NCBI GenBank assembly: GCA_046351595.1
Contig: JAXLYE010000004.1
Coordinates: forward strand, 186,001-250,000
Length of the DNA: 64,000 nucleotides
Origin: JAXLYE01 sp046351595
GTDB lineage: Bacteria > Myxococcota_A > Polyangia > Palsa-1104 > JAEUJZ01
Direction of reading: 5' to 3'
Shown here piece after piece: positions 43,671-52,121 of the stretch. Within the stretch, counting starts at the first letter, position 1, and each line of letters opens with the position of its first letter. The translations under genes were made by a program, and so were the position numbers. The notes below the pieces were generated by a model. It saw only the letters and a program-made list of their open reading frames with translations, did no database searches and was not told the origin of the DNA.

Positions 43671-46600
43671 TCACTGCGCGGGCGGGACCGCTGACAGCTG
43701 GGGCAGCACCGATGACAAGACCGGCGGCAGCTCGTCGAGGTCCGGGTCGTAGCGGGTCGGCCGCGGGCTCTTGCGCAGCACGCTGAAGGCGACCGGCACG
43801 AACAAGAGCGTGGTCAAGGTCGCGCCGCCCAGGCCGCCGATGACGGCGCGGGCGAGCGCCGCGTTCTGCTCGCCGCCCTCGCTGCGGCCGAGCGCCATGG
43901 GCAGCATGCCGATGACCATGGCCAGCGCCGTCATCAGCACCGGCCGCAGCCGCGTCAGCCCGGCCTCAAGCGCCGCCTCCACCGCCGACAGCCCGGCCTC
44001 GCGCTGCTCGCTGGCGAAGCTGACCAAGAGGGTCGAGTTCGCGGTGGCCACGCCGACGCTCATGATCGCGCCCATCAGCGACGGGATGCTGAAGGTCGTG
44101 CCGGTCAGCAGCAGGCCGACCACGATGCCGGCGCCGGCCCCGGGCAGCGCCAAGAGGATGATGAACGGATCCAGCCACGACTGGAAGTTCACGACCATGA
44201 GCGCGTAGACCAGGATCACGGCCAAGAGCAGGCCCAGGCCCAGGCTCGAGAAGCCGGCGCTCATGCTGTCGATCTGGCCGCGCACCGAGATGTTGCTGCC
44301 GGGCGGCAGTCGGCCGCGGTAGGAGTCGACCAGCGCGTGCACGCGCGCCGCAACCGTGCCCAGATCGAGGAGCGAGACGTCGGCGCGGACCTCGAAGGTC
44401 GGCTGCAGGTCGCTGTGCGAGACCAGCACCGCGGTGGCGCGCCGATCGATGGTCGCCAGGTCGCTGACCAGCTGCGCGCCGCTCGGCGACATCACGGTGA
44501 TGCCAGAGATGGCGCCGAGCGAGCTGACCTCGGTCTCGGGGACCTGGACCACGACGGGGTAGCTGTTGCCGGTCGCGGGGTCGGTCCAGTAGCTCGGCGT
44601 CACCTGGCCGCTCGACGAGATGGTGATCAGCACGTCGCTGGCGACGTCGCGCTGGGTCAGCCCGACCTCGCTGGCGCGCGCGCGATCGACGTCGAGGTGC
44701 AGGCGCGGCGCGTTGGTCACCTGGTGCACGCGCACGTCGACCGCGCCCGGCACCTTGCGCAGCTCGCGCGAAAGGGCCTGGGCCGCGGCCTCGGTGGCGT
44801 CGCGGCGCTGGCCCGTCACCTGGATCGACAGCGGCGAGGGCAGGCCGAAGTTGAGGATCTGGGTGACGATGTCCGCGGGCTGGAAGTAGAAGTCGAGCTC
44901 GGGGAAGCGCGCGGGCAGCTCGCGGCGGATCCGGCGCACGTAGTAGTCGGTGTCGTGCTGGCGGTGCGGCGCCAGCTTGAGCAGGATCTCGCCGTCGGCG
45001 CTGCTGACGTTCGAGGTGTCGGTGACGGCGAGCGAGTAGCCCTGCGGGAGGCCCATCTGGTCGAGGATGACCTCGCGCTCCGAGGCCGGGATGAGCTCGC
45101 GCAGCGCGGACTCGACGCGCTCGAAGTGGCGCTCGGTCTCCTCGATGCGCGTGCCCGGCGGCGCGGTGACGTGCAGGCGGATCTGGCCGGAGTCGATGCG
45201 CGGGAAGAAGTCGCGCCCGACGCGCGGCGTCAACAAGGCCGCGGCGCCGCAGAGGACGAAGAAGGCGGCCACGGTCGCGGCGCGGTGGCGCAGGAGCGCG
45301 CCGAGGATCTCGCAGTAGGCGTCGCGCAGGCGCTCGAAGCCGCGCTCGAAGCCGCGGTGCAGGCGGCCGAACGGGCCGGGGCGGTGCGCGCTGCCCGCCG
45401 CCGCGTGGTGGGCCGCGATCTCGGCCGGCAGCAAATAGCGCACCAGCGTCGGCACGATCGTGCGCGACAGCAGGTACGAGGCCATCACCGACAGGCCGAC
45501 CGCGAGCCCGAGCGGCAGGAACAGGTAGCGCGCCGGCCCCTCGAGCAGGAACAGCGAGAAGAAGACCAGACCGATCGACAGCGAGGCCACGAACGCCGGC
45601 AGCGCGATCTGCTGCGCGCCGTCGAGGATCGCGCGCACGAGCGGCTTGCCCAGGGCGAGGTTGCGGTGGATGTTCTCGATCTCGACGGTGGCGTCGTCGA
45701 CGAGGATGCCGACGGCGAGCGCCAGGCCGCCCAGCGTCATGGTGTTCAGCGTGTGGCCGAGCGCGCGCAGGATGAGCAGCGTGATCAGCACCGACAGCGG
45801 GATCGACACGAAGACGATCAGCGTGCTGCGCCAGCTGCCGAGGAACAAAAGGATCATGGTCGCGGTCAGCAGCGCCGCGATCAGCCCCTCGGTGAGCAGG
45901 CCGTGGATGGCCTCGGTGACGAAGGTCGACTGGTCCGCGAGCAGCTCCATGCGCAGGTCGGGCGGCGCCGCGGCCTGGATCTGCGGCATCATCGCGCGCA
46001 CGCGCCGGGACAGCTCGGTCGTCGAGGTCTCGCCGGTCTTTAGCACCGAGAGCACGACCGCGCGCCGCCCGTCCTGGCGCGCGATGCTGGTCTGCACCGC
46101 GTAGCCGTCGTGCACGAAGCCGACGTCGCGCACGAAGATGGTGCGGCCGCTGCGCAGCCGGATCGGCACGTCGTTGAGCGCGGCGATGGTCTCGGGGCTG
46201 CTGTTCAGGCTCACCCGGTACTCGGTCTCGCCGATCTTGGCGCTGCCGGTGGGCAGGGTCAGGTTCTGCAGCAGGATGGCCTGGTTCACGTCGCTCGGCG
46301 ACAGGCCGTAGGCGCGCAGGGCCTGCGGGTCCAGATCGACGGTGGTCTGGCGCATGCGGCCGCCCATCGGCAGCGGGAAGCGCGTCCCCTGGATCGCCGA
46401 GAGCTGGGTGCGCACGCGCTGGTTGACGTGATCGAAGACCTCGGCCTCGGTCATCTTCTCGCTGAAGAAGGCGATCTGCAGGATCGGCACGCTCGAGGCG
46501 CTGTAGCGCACGATGATCGGCGGCATGGTGCCCGGCGGCATGCGGCGGATGATGGTCTGGCTGATCGCGGTCACCTGCGCGGTCGCCGCGGCCACGTCGA

Positions 46601-46898
46601 CGTCGTCGTGCAGGTACAGGCGGATGATCGAGACGCCGTCGAAGCTCTGGCTCTCCATCGAGCGGATGCCGGCGACGTTGCCGGACAGCGAGTACTCGCT
46701 GAACTGGGTGATCTGCCGCTCCATCTGCTGGGCCGGCAGGCCGCCGTAGGTCCAGACCACGCTGATCACCGGGATGTCGACGTTCGGGAAGATGTCGGTC
46801 GGCGTCCGCCGCAGCACGCCGACGGAGATCAGGACGACCAGCAGCGCCGCGACCACGAACGTATAGGGACGCCGCAGCGCCAGCTTCACGATCCACAT
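43671..46898 (-). CDS. RND-family efflux pump (AcrB/HAE1-like)
   Basis: 1075 residues, the normal size. It starts MWIVKLALRRPYTFVVAALLVVL (TM1), then the first periplasmic loop (TDIFPNVDIPVISVVWTYGGLP). TM4 carries the proton-relay acids (LALAVGILVDDATVEIENIHR); internal duplication is clear, with the second half containing VNFQSWLDPFIILLALPGAG and the late helices (LRPVLMTALAMVIGMLPMALGRSEGGEQNAALARAVIGG). The ATG at 46898 was chosen because homology starts there. The promoter and a dyad at 46954-46972 are shared with the divergent LysR gene. Substrates unknown (hydrophobic compounds are likely for this class). Confidence 0.94.
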   Translation of the reverse strand: MWIVKLALRRPYTFVVAALLVVLISVGVLRRTPTDIFPNVDIPVISVVWTYGGLPAQQMERQITQFSEYSLSGNVAGIRSMESQSFDGVSIIRLYLHDDVDVAAATAQVTAISQTIIRRMPPGTMPPIIVRYSASSVPILQIAFFSEKMTEAEVFDHVNQRVRTQLSAIQGTRFPLPMGGRMRQTTVDLDPQALRAYGLSPSDVNQAILLQNLTLPTGSAKIGETEYRVSLNSSPETIAALNDVPIRLRSGRTIFVRDVGFVHDGYAVQTSIARQDGRRAVVLSVLKTGETSTTELSRRVRAMMPQIQAAAPPDLRMELLADQSTFVTEAIHGLLTEGLIAALLTATMILLFLGSWRSTLIVFVSIPLSVLITLLILRALGHTLNTMTLGGLALAVGILVDDATVEIENIHRNLALGKPLVRAILDGAQQIALPAFVASLSIGLVFFSLFLLEGPARYLFLPLGLAVGLSVMASYLLSRTIVPTLVRYLLPAEIAAHHAAAGSAHRPGPFGRLHRGFERGFERLRDAYCEILGALLRHRAATVAAFFVLCGAAALLTPRVGRDFFPRIDSGQIRLHVTAPPGTRIEETERHFERVESALRELIPASEREVILDQMGLPQGYSLAVTDTSNVSSADGEILLKLAPHRQHDTDYYVRRIRRELPARFPELDFYFQPADIVTQILNFGLPSPLSIQVTGQRRDATEAAAQALSRELRKVPGAVDVRVHQVTNAPRLHLDVDRARASEVGLTQRDVASDVLITISSSGQVTPSYWTDPATGNSYPVVVQVPETEVSSLGAISGITVMSPSGAQLVSDLATIDRRATAVLVSHSDLQPTFEVRADVSLLDLGTVAARVHALVDSYRGRLPPGSNISVRGQIDSMSAGFSSLGLGLLLAVILVYALMVVNFQSWLDPFIILLALPGAGAGIVVGLLLTGTTFSIPSLMGAIMSVGVATANSTLLVSFASEQREAGLSAVEAALEAGLTRLRPVLMTALAMVIGMLPMALGRSEGGEQNAALARAVIGGLGGATLTTLLFVPVAFSVLRKSPRPTRYDPDLDELPPVLSSVLPQLSAVPPAQ

Positions 46899-46953
46899 GC
46901 CTGCGATCTGGCCTCGTCCCGCGCAACAGCGCCCATGAATTCTCGCGCTGCTG

Positions 46954-46972
46954 TGATAGAAATCCGTTATCA
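46954..46972. promoter_or_regulatory. LysR-type operator dyad
   Basis: TGATA-N9-TATCA in the 77-bp gap between the divergent RND pump and LysR genes, ending 3 bases before the LysR ATG. A T-N11-A-type dyad in this position is the expected binding site of the adjacent regulator, controlling both directions. Confidence 0.65.
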
Positions 46973-46975
46973 GCA

Positions 46976-47914
46976 ATGGACCTCCCGAAGCTTCGTGCCT
47001 TCCTCGCCGTCGCCGACGAGCTCCACTTCCGGCGGGCGGCCCGGCGGCTCGGCCTGTCGCAGCCCGCGCTCAGCCACCAGGTCGCGCGCCTGGAGGAGGA
47101 GCTGGGCGTGAAGCTGCTCGATCGCAGCCGCCAGCACGTCGAGCTGACCGCGGCCGGGCGCACGCTGCAGGCCGGCGCGCTGCCGCTCCTGGACTCGCTG
47201 GAGCGCCTGATGCAGGAGACGCGCCGCGTCGGCGACGCGCTTTTGCGGCGGCTGGTGCTCGGCTACGTCGAGTACATGAACCTGCCGTTTCTGCCGACGG
47301 CGCTGCGCACGCTGCAGGACGAGCACCCCGAGGCCGAGATCGTGCACCGCGAGCTCTACCCGAGCGAGGCGCTGGCCGCGCTGGGCGAGCGCACCATCGA
47401 CCTCGGCTTCGCGTTCAAGCCGGTGGAGCGCACGGACCTGGTCACGCGCACGGTGCTGATCGGGCGCTGGCTGGTGATCCTGCCCCAGGGCCACCCGCTG
47501 GCGGCGCGCACCGAGGTGCCGCTCGGCGAGCTCGCGGGCGAGCCGCTGATCTTGTTCGCGCGCCACATCAACCCGCCGCTGTACGACTGGTGGCTGCAGC
47601 AGTGCCGGGCCGCGGGCTTCGAGCCGCGCATCACCTACCGCACGGCCCAGGCCCACGTCGGCCCGCACCTGGTGCTCGGCGGTGTCGGCGTCTTCCTGGT
47701 CGGCTCCTACGTCCTGCACGAGCTGCCCGAGGGCACGGTGGCGCGCCCGCTGACCGGCTTCGCCGCGCGCATCGAGATCGTGGCGGCGTGGCGGTCGGAC
47801 AACAACGCGCCGCTCTTGCGCGCCTTCCGCGCGGTGCTGCCGCGGCGACCGCTGGTCAGCGAGCTGCCGGGCGTGATGCGCACCTGCAGCCGCGCGCCGC
47901 TGCGTAGCGACTGA
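46976..47914 (+). CDS. LysR-family transcriptional regulator
   Basis: 312 residues. The winged helix-turn-helix is at the N-terminus (LRAFLAVADELHFRRAARRLGLSQPALSHQVARLEEELGVKLLDR), then the two-lobed effector domain (LVLGYVEYMNLPFLPTALRTL, LILFARHINPPLYDWWLQ). It is closest in look to the CbbR/BenM-like majority of LysR proteins. Transcribed divergently from the RND pump operon over a 77-bp gap with a dyad, so it most likely controls that pump in response to a pump substrate. Confidence 0.93.
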   Translation: MDLPKLRAFLAVADELHFRRAARRLGLSQPALSHQVARLEEELGVKLLDRSRQHVELTAAGRTLQAGALPLLDSLERLMQETRRVGDALLRRLVLGYVEYMNLPFLPTALRTLQDEHPEAEIVHRELYPSEALAALGERTIDLGFAFKPVERTDLVTRTVLIGRWLVILPQGHPLAARTEVPLGELAGEPLILFARHINPPLYDWWLQQCRAAGFEPRITYRTAQAHVGPHLVLGGVGVFLVGSYVLHELPEGTVARPLTGFAARIEIVAAWRSDNNAPLLRAFRAVLPRRPLVSELPGVMRTCSRAPLRSD

Positions 47915-48057
47915 TTACGGTCCGTCCGTCCGCCCATCCGCCCCGCTCGAGCCTGTGCCACCGTCGGATGTGCGCCTCGACACAGTCTGGCACTCCGGGC
48001 GCTTCCCTTCCGCGTCCCCCTATGCAGGAACCCAGCTTTCCTCTAAATTTTGGAAGT

Positions 48058-48846
48058 ATGGGCGAACAGTCCGGTCTCTATCATCACCCCGAGTACTACC
48101 AGTCTTTCTTCAAGCGCAATTACGCTACCGAAAATGACTTCCTGGAGGAATGCCTGCGCCGCCACGGCTCCGCCACCGAGAGATCCATGGTGGAGCTCGG
48201 GTGCGGCCCGGCGCTGAACAGCCGCGACTTCGCCAGGCGGGGCTACCGCTCCGTCGCTCTCGACCTGGAGCCGCGCATGCTGGAGCACGCCCAGAGCGCG
48301 GCGCGCACAGAAGGGGTTTCGATCGAAACCGTACAGGGCAACCTCATCGACTTCGAGCTGGCGCAGCCGGTGTCGATGGCGATCTGTATGTGGGACACCG
48401 TGCTGGTGGTGGTCCGCAACGCGGACATGGTGCGCCACCTGCGCGCGGTCTCGAGGAACCTGCTGCCCGGCGGAGTCTATGTCATCGAGACGTCGCACCC
48501 GCGCAGCAACATGGCGGCCTACAGCGGCCTTCCCTTCCGCGGCACGATGGGCGACCTCGATCTGGAGATGACCTGGGGGCTCCCAGACGACCCCTATGAC
48601 TGCATCGAGCAGCGCTACCTGACCACGGTCCATACGGTCGCTCGACGCGGCGGCGAGGTCGTCATGCACAGCGAGGAGAGCCTGGCGCAGCGTTACTACG
48701 GAATCCAGGAGCTGCGCGCTCTCATCGATCTGTCCGGCGCATTCTCCGAGGTCCACTACTACGGCAGGACCACCCTGCCGCCGGTCCCGCTCAGCCAGAG
48801 CGAGGAGTGCAACGGCGCGATCACCGTGCTGGTGAAGGGAGCGTAG
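48058..48846 (+). CDS. SAM-dependent methyltransferase
   Basis: 262 residues, class I fold. Motif I is SMVELGCGPALNSRDFARRG, motif II region SVALDLEPRMLEHAQ, then NLIDFELAQPVSMAICMWDTV and the post-loop LLPGGVYVIETSHPR. ATG 48058 is preferred over 48022 and GTG 47968 since GGAAG lies just before it in an unusually AT-rich stretch. The substrate is unknown; the DTVLVVVRNADMVRHLRAVSRNLLPGG segment resembles small-molecule methyltransferases. It is convergent with the phosphatase gene, with 14 bp between the stops. Confidence 0.85.
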   Translation: MGEQSGLYHHPEYYQSFFKRNYATENDFLEECLRRHGSATERSMVELGCGPALNSRDFARRGYRSVALDLEPRMLEHAQSAARTEGVSIETVQGNLIDFELAQPVSMAICMWDTVLVVVRNADMVRHLRAVSRNLLPGGVYVIETSHPRSNMAAYSGLPFRGTMGDLDLEMTWGLPDDPYDCIEQRYLTTVHTVARRGGEVVMHSEESLAQRYYGIQELRALIDLSGAFSEVHYYGRTTLPPVPLSQSEECNGAITVLVKGA

Positions 48847-48860
48847 CCAGACCGCGGGGC

Positions 48861-49985
48861 TCAGCGCGGCAAGGGCGACGGCGGTACTGCGACGCCGAGC
48901 ATCGCGGCCAGCTCCAGGGTCCGGGCCGGTGTCGCGCAGCGCTTGCGCACCGCGTCGAGATCCAGCCGGCCGCGCTGCGCCAGGTGCAGCAGCGCCTTGT
49001 ACGGCAGCGGCTCGGCCGCGGCGGCGAACCCGCCCGACCCGCTCGCGGCGGCAAGGCGCGCGGCGGCGGCGAGCAGCTCCTTATGGCAGGTCTGGATGAC
49101 GCTGCAGCCGTTCGCAGCGTCCGCACCGTCGGTGCCACCGAGCGCCTCGAGCCAGGCCCGCAGCGCCGCGAGGGTGGCGCCGCCCTCGTCGGCGTAGCGC
49201 TCGAGCTCGCGCGCCGCCTTGGCGAAGCCCATGTCGAGCCACGGCTTGCCGAGGAGCACCGGCTCCTGCCACTTGCGCTTCTCGAGCTCCCAGTGGTCCG
49301 CGCGCGCCGGGACCGAAACCAGCGTGAACTCGGGCAGGCACAGCGCGGTCAGGCGGCCGCCGTGGCAGGCGCCGGTGTCGAGGCCGTAGATCAGGCCGCG
49401 CGCGCACAGCGGCTCGGGGCCGACGACGTGGTGGCCGAAGGCGACCGGCTTGGGACCGGCGTAGACCTCGTGCCAGTAGCGGTCGCCGAGGGCGGCGGTG
49501 AGCTCGCGCTCGCCCGAGACGGTGCCGCACAGGACCTCCTCCTTCTGCTCGGCGAGCGGCACGCCCGGCACGAGGCCCGCGTGCACGACGATGCACTCGG
49601 GCGTCTCGTAGGAGTACGGCAGGCGCGACATCCACTCGACCGCGGCCGGGTAGCCCTCGCCGAACTGCAGGCGCGTGATCTCCTGCGAGTACGAGAACAC
49701 CTGTCGCACGTGCTTGCGCTCGTGGTTGCCCATGAGCACGACGGCGCGGCCCTGCGCGACCCGCTCCTGGAAGAAGCGCAGCACCGCCGGCGAGTCCGGC
49801 CCGCGATCGACGAGGTCGCCGACCGAGACGATGACATCCTCGGACGTGGCGCCGGCGCGGTCGAGCAGCTCGAGCAGCTCGCCGTAGCAGCCGTGGATGT
49901 CGCCGATGACGATGTGGCGCCGCGTGGCCCCTGGCGCTGTCGATGTTGATGTCGATGTCATGGTCGATGTCGTGGGCGAGGACAT
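48861..49985 (-). CDS. PPP-type metallophosphoesterase
   Basis: 374 residues. The dinuclear-metal motifs are in canonical order: VIGDIHGCYGEL, VSVGDLVDRGPDS, VLMGNHERKHV, VVHAGLVPG and the His in VAFGHHVVG. This matches the bis(5'-nucleosyl)-tetraphosphatase/PrpE-like and bacterial PPP phosphatases. The C-terminal 170 residues are an extra helical region without a known domain, containing two cysteines (NGCSVIQTCHKEL). The N-terminal 20 residues are a Ser/Thr repeat encoded by a short tandem repeat. Substrate (phosphoprotein or dinucleotide) undecided. Confidence 0.85.
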   Translation of the reverse strand: MSSPTTSTMTSTSTSTAPGATRRHIVIGDIHGCYGELLELLDRAGATSEDVIVSVGDLVDRGPDSPAVLRFFQERVAQGRAVVLMGNHERKHVRQVFSYSQEITRLQFGEGYPAAVEWMSRLPYSYETPECIVVHAGLVPGVPLAEQKEEVLCGTVSGERELTAALGDRYWHEVYAGPKPVAFGHHVVGPEPLCARGLIYGLDTGACHGGRLTALCLPEFTLVSVPARADHWELEKRKWQEPVLLGKPWLDMGFAKAARELERYADEGGATLAALRAWLEALGGTDGADAANGCSVIQTCHKELLAAAARLAAASGSGGFAAAAEPLPYKALLHLAQRGRLDLDAVRKRCATPARTLELAAMLGVAVPPSPLPR

Positions 49986-50205
49986 GGGCAGGCTCCTTCA
50001 GGGCGCAGCTCGTGGCCGCACCGGCTCCGGGTGAACAACCAGCGCTTGCGGCAGCCGGCGCGTGCCGCGTGCCGCCTGGATCGCTCTGCCCATCGGTATA
50101 GGAGCAGGATAGCGCGAAGCCCCGGACAGTTTTCCGGACAGCGGCGGCTATACTCGGCCGCAGACGGAGACACGGCCGCGCGGCCGACCGAGCAAGGAGG
50201 CAGCC

Positions 50206-51120
50206 ATGGGTGAGCTGGTCAACGGAGTGTGGGCCGAGAAGGGGTTCGAGACCGACGAGCAGGGCAGCTTCAAGCGCAAGGCCAGCACGTTCCGCGAGAA
50301 GGACCCGGTGTTCGCGCCGGGCCGCTATCACCTCTACGCGAGCCTGGCCTGCCCGTGGGCACACCGCGCGCTCATCTTCCGGATCCTGAAGGGGCTGGAG
50401 GGCTCGATCGGGCTCACGCTCACGGATCCGTACATGGGCATCAACGGCTGGTGGTTCCCCGAGCCCGAGCCGCTGTACGGCTACCGCTACCTGCACCAGA
50501 TCTACACCGCGGCCCGGCCCGACTTCAGCGGCCGCGTCACCGTGCCGGTGCTGTGGGATCGCGAGCGGCGCACCATCGTGAACAACGAGTCCGCCGACGT
50601 GATCCGGATCTTCAACCGCTGGGGCAAGGGGCCCGACTTCGCGCCCGAGGATCTTGTGCCCGAGATCGACCGCATCAACGAGCTTGTCTACGAGAACGTC
50701 AACAACGGCGTCTACCGCGCCGGCTTCGCGACCCGGCAGGCGGCGTACGAGACCGCGTATGCGCGGCTGTTCGAGATGCTTGATGTACTGGAGCAGCGGC
50801 TGTCGCAGCAGCGCTACCTGTGTGGCGACCGCCTGACCGAGGCCGACTGGCGGCTCTTCACGACGCTGTTCCGCTTCGACGCCGTCTACTACGGGCACTT
50901 CAAGTGCAACAAGAAGCGCATCCAGGACTATCCCAACCTCTCGGGGTTCCTGCGCGAGCTGTACCAGATCCCGGGCGTCGCGGGCACCTGCAGCCTCGAC
51001 CACATCAAGCGCCACTACTACGGCAGCCACCGACAGATCAACCCGACGGGCATCGTGCCGCTCGGGCCCGAGCAGGATCTGCTGCAGCCGCACAGCCGCG
51101 CGCACCTCGCCGCGCGGTAG
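50206..51120 (+). CDS. glutathionyl-hydroquinone reductase (Xi-class GST)
   Basis: 304 residues. It reduces glutathionyl-hydroquinones to hydroquinones. The diagnostic active-site Cys is in ASLACPWAHRALIF (CPWAH motif), with the conserved GWWFPEPEPLYGYRYLHQIY, VPVLWDRERRTIVNNESADVIRIFN, the C-domain VNNGVYRAGFATRQAAYETA, and LTEADWRLFTTLFRFDAVYYGHFKCNKKRIQDYPNL, all typical of the YqjG/ECM4 family. The ATG at 50206 follows AAGGAGG. A TATACT at 50149-50154 is a plausible -10 box, and CCGGACAG occurs twice just upstream of it. Confidence 0.95.
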   Translation: MGELVNGVWAEKGFETDEQGSFKRKASTFREKDPVFAPGRYHLYASLACPWAHRALIFRILKGLEGSIGLTLTDPYMGINGWWFPEPEPLYGYRYLHQIYTAARPDFSGRVTVPVLWDRERRTIVNNESADVIRIFNRWGKGPDFAPEDLVPEIDRINELVYENVNNGVYRAGFATRQAAYETAYARLFEMLDVLEQRLSQQRYLCGDRLTEADWRLFTTLFRFDAVYYGHFKCNKKRIQDYPNLSGFLRELYQIPGVAGTCSLDHIKRHYYGSHRQINPTGIVPLGPEQDLLQPHSRAHLAAR

Positions 51121-51471
51121 CCCCATCCGTCCCAGCTCCTTCCGCACTCCCGCGCCGGCACGAGCCGTCCCCGGGCCGACGCGGCGTGACCTCATCGGGC
51201 TGATTGATCGCAACGTCCGCGCCCCCCGGCGCCGCCGGTTCCGCCGCACAGGCGGATCGATTGCGGGGCCCTGACTACGCTGTGCCCTGACGGCGCCATG
51301 GCAGTTCCATGGCAGCTCCATGCGGTGGCAGATCTCACAGGGATCCGAGGTCCTTAGGGCTTGTCCCGATGGTTGGCCACATGGTCTAATGGGCTCGCCT
51401 GAGTCCCGCCAACCGCCACGAGGAGCCTCTCCGGGGCCGAGCTCCGTCCGGAGGGGCAGCGAGAGGAACGG
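51121..51471. other. intergenic region with short tandem repeat
   Basis: 351 bp between the reductase gene and the papain-like gene. It holds an 11-bp-period tandem repeat at 51296-51322 (CCATGGCAGTT, CCATGGCAGCT, then CCATG...). No gene was seen. The promoter of the 51472 operon should lie here but was not identified. Confidence 0.5.
51296..51322. repeat. 11-bp tandem repeat, about 2.5 copies
   Basis: CCATGGCAGTT / CCATGGCAGCT / CCATG. Same 11-bp period as the repeats at 56463-56495, 58373-58438 and 58572-58604. Confidence 0.8.
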
Positions 51472-52116
51472 ATGCCACTACGCCAGCTCCCGTACAGTGA
51501 AGCGCGCAAGCTGATGAAGCCCGGAGACGTCATCGCGTACTCCGGAAAGGCGGATCTGTCGAACTTCATCAAGTGGGTCACGCGCGCCGGCGTCTCGCAC
51601 CTCAGCATCGTCGTGCAGGCCAAGCTCCTGTACGAGCACACCGAGACGCCGGCCGAGGGCTTCTTGAACCAGGTCATGGAGGCGACGTCCAACGGCGTCC
51701 ACTTCTCGCGCCTGAGCGATCACATGCGCTACTACGACGGTGAGATCTGGTGGCTGCCGCTGCGCCAGGACCTGCGCGACAAGATGAACGTGCAGGCGCT
51801 GTACGACTTCCTGTTGCACCAGGAGCACAAGGGCTACGACATCGCGCAGGCCGTGCGCTCGGGCGTCGATCGCTTCGACAACGCAATCGGGGGCCTGAGC
51901 AAGAACAAGGAAGACTTCGCGCGCTTCTTCTGCTCGGAGCTGGTGGCGGCCGCGCTCGAGCGCGCGGGCATCGTCCCGCACTGGAACTCGTCCGAGATCA
52001 CGCCCGCGGATCTCACCCGCTTCTCCCTCTTCCAGGAGGACTACTTCCAGCTCAAGGGAGAGATGAAGCAGCTCAAGGGGTATAACTCTCTGGATCCGCT
52101 GGGCTGGGGGGAATAG
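51472..52116 (+). CDS. permuted papain-like (YiiX/NlpC-P60 type) enzyme
   Basis: 214 residues resembling circularly permuted NlpC/P60 hydrolases: the His-containing early strand after KPGDVIAYSG (RAGVSHLSIVVQAKLLYEH) and the later helix with the presumed nucleophile Cys (DFARFFCSELVAAALERAGIVP). Members cleave peptidoglycan peptides or acyl bonds in lipids or proteins. There is no signal peptide, so the substrate is likely cytosolic or membrane-proximal. The ATG at 51472 follows GAGAGGA. Five bases separate it from the metallophosphoesterase gene, so the two form an operon. Confidence 0.82.
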   Translation: MPLRQLPYSEARKLMKPGDVIAYSGKADLSNFIKWVTRAGVSHLSIVVQAKLLYEHTETPAEGFLNQVMEATSNGVHFSRLSDHMRYYDGEIWWLPLRQDLRDKMNVQALYDFLLHQEHKGYDIAQAVRSGVDRFDNAIGGLSKNKEDFARFFCSELVAAALERAGIVPHWNSSEITPADLTRFSLFQEDYFQLKGEMKQLKGYNSLDPLGWGE

Positions 52117-52121
52117 GCGCC

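Noticed and set aside
47988..48003. Sigma-54 promoter for the methyltransferase (TGGCACTCCGGGCGCT)
   Set aside because: The -24 box is perfect and the spacing correct, but the -12 box lacks TTGC. Kept out as too weak.
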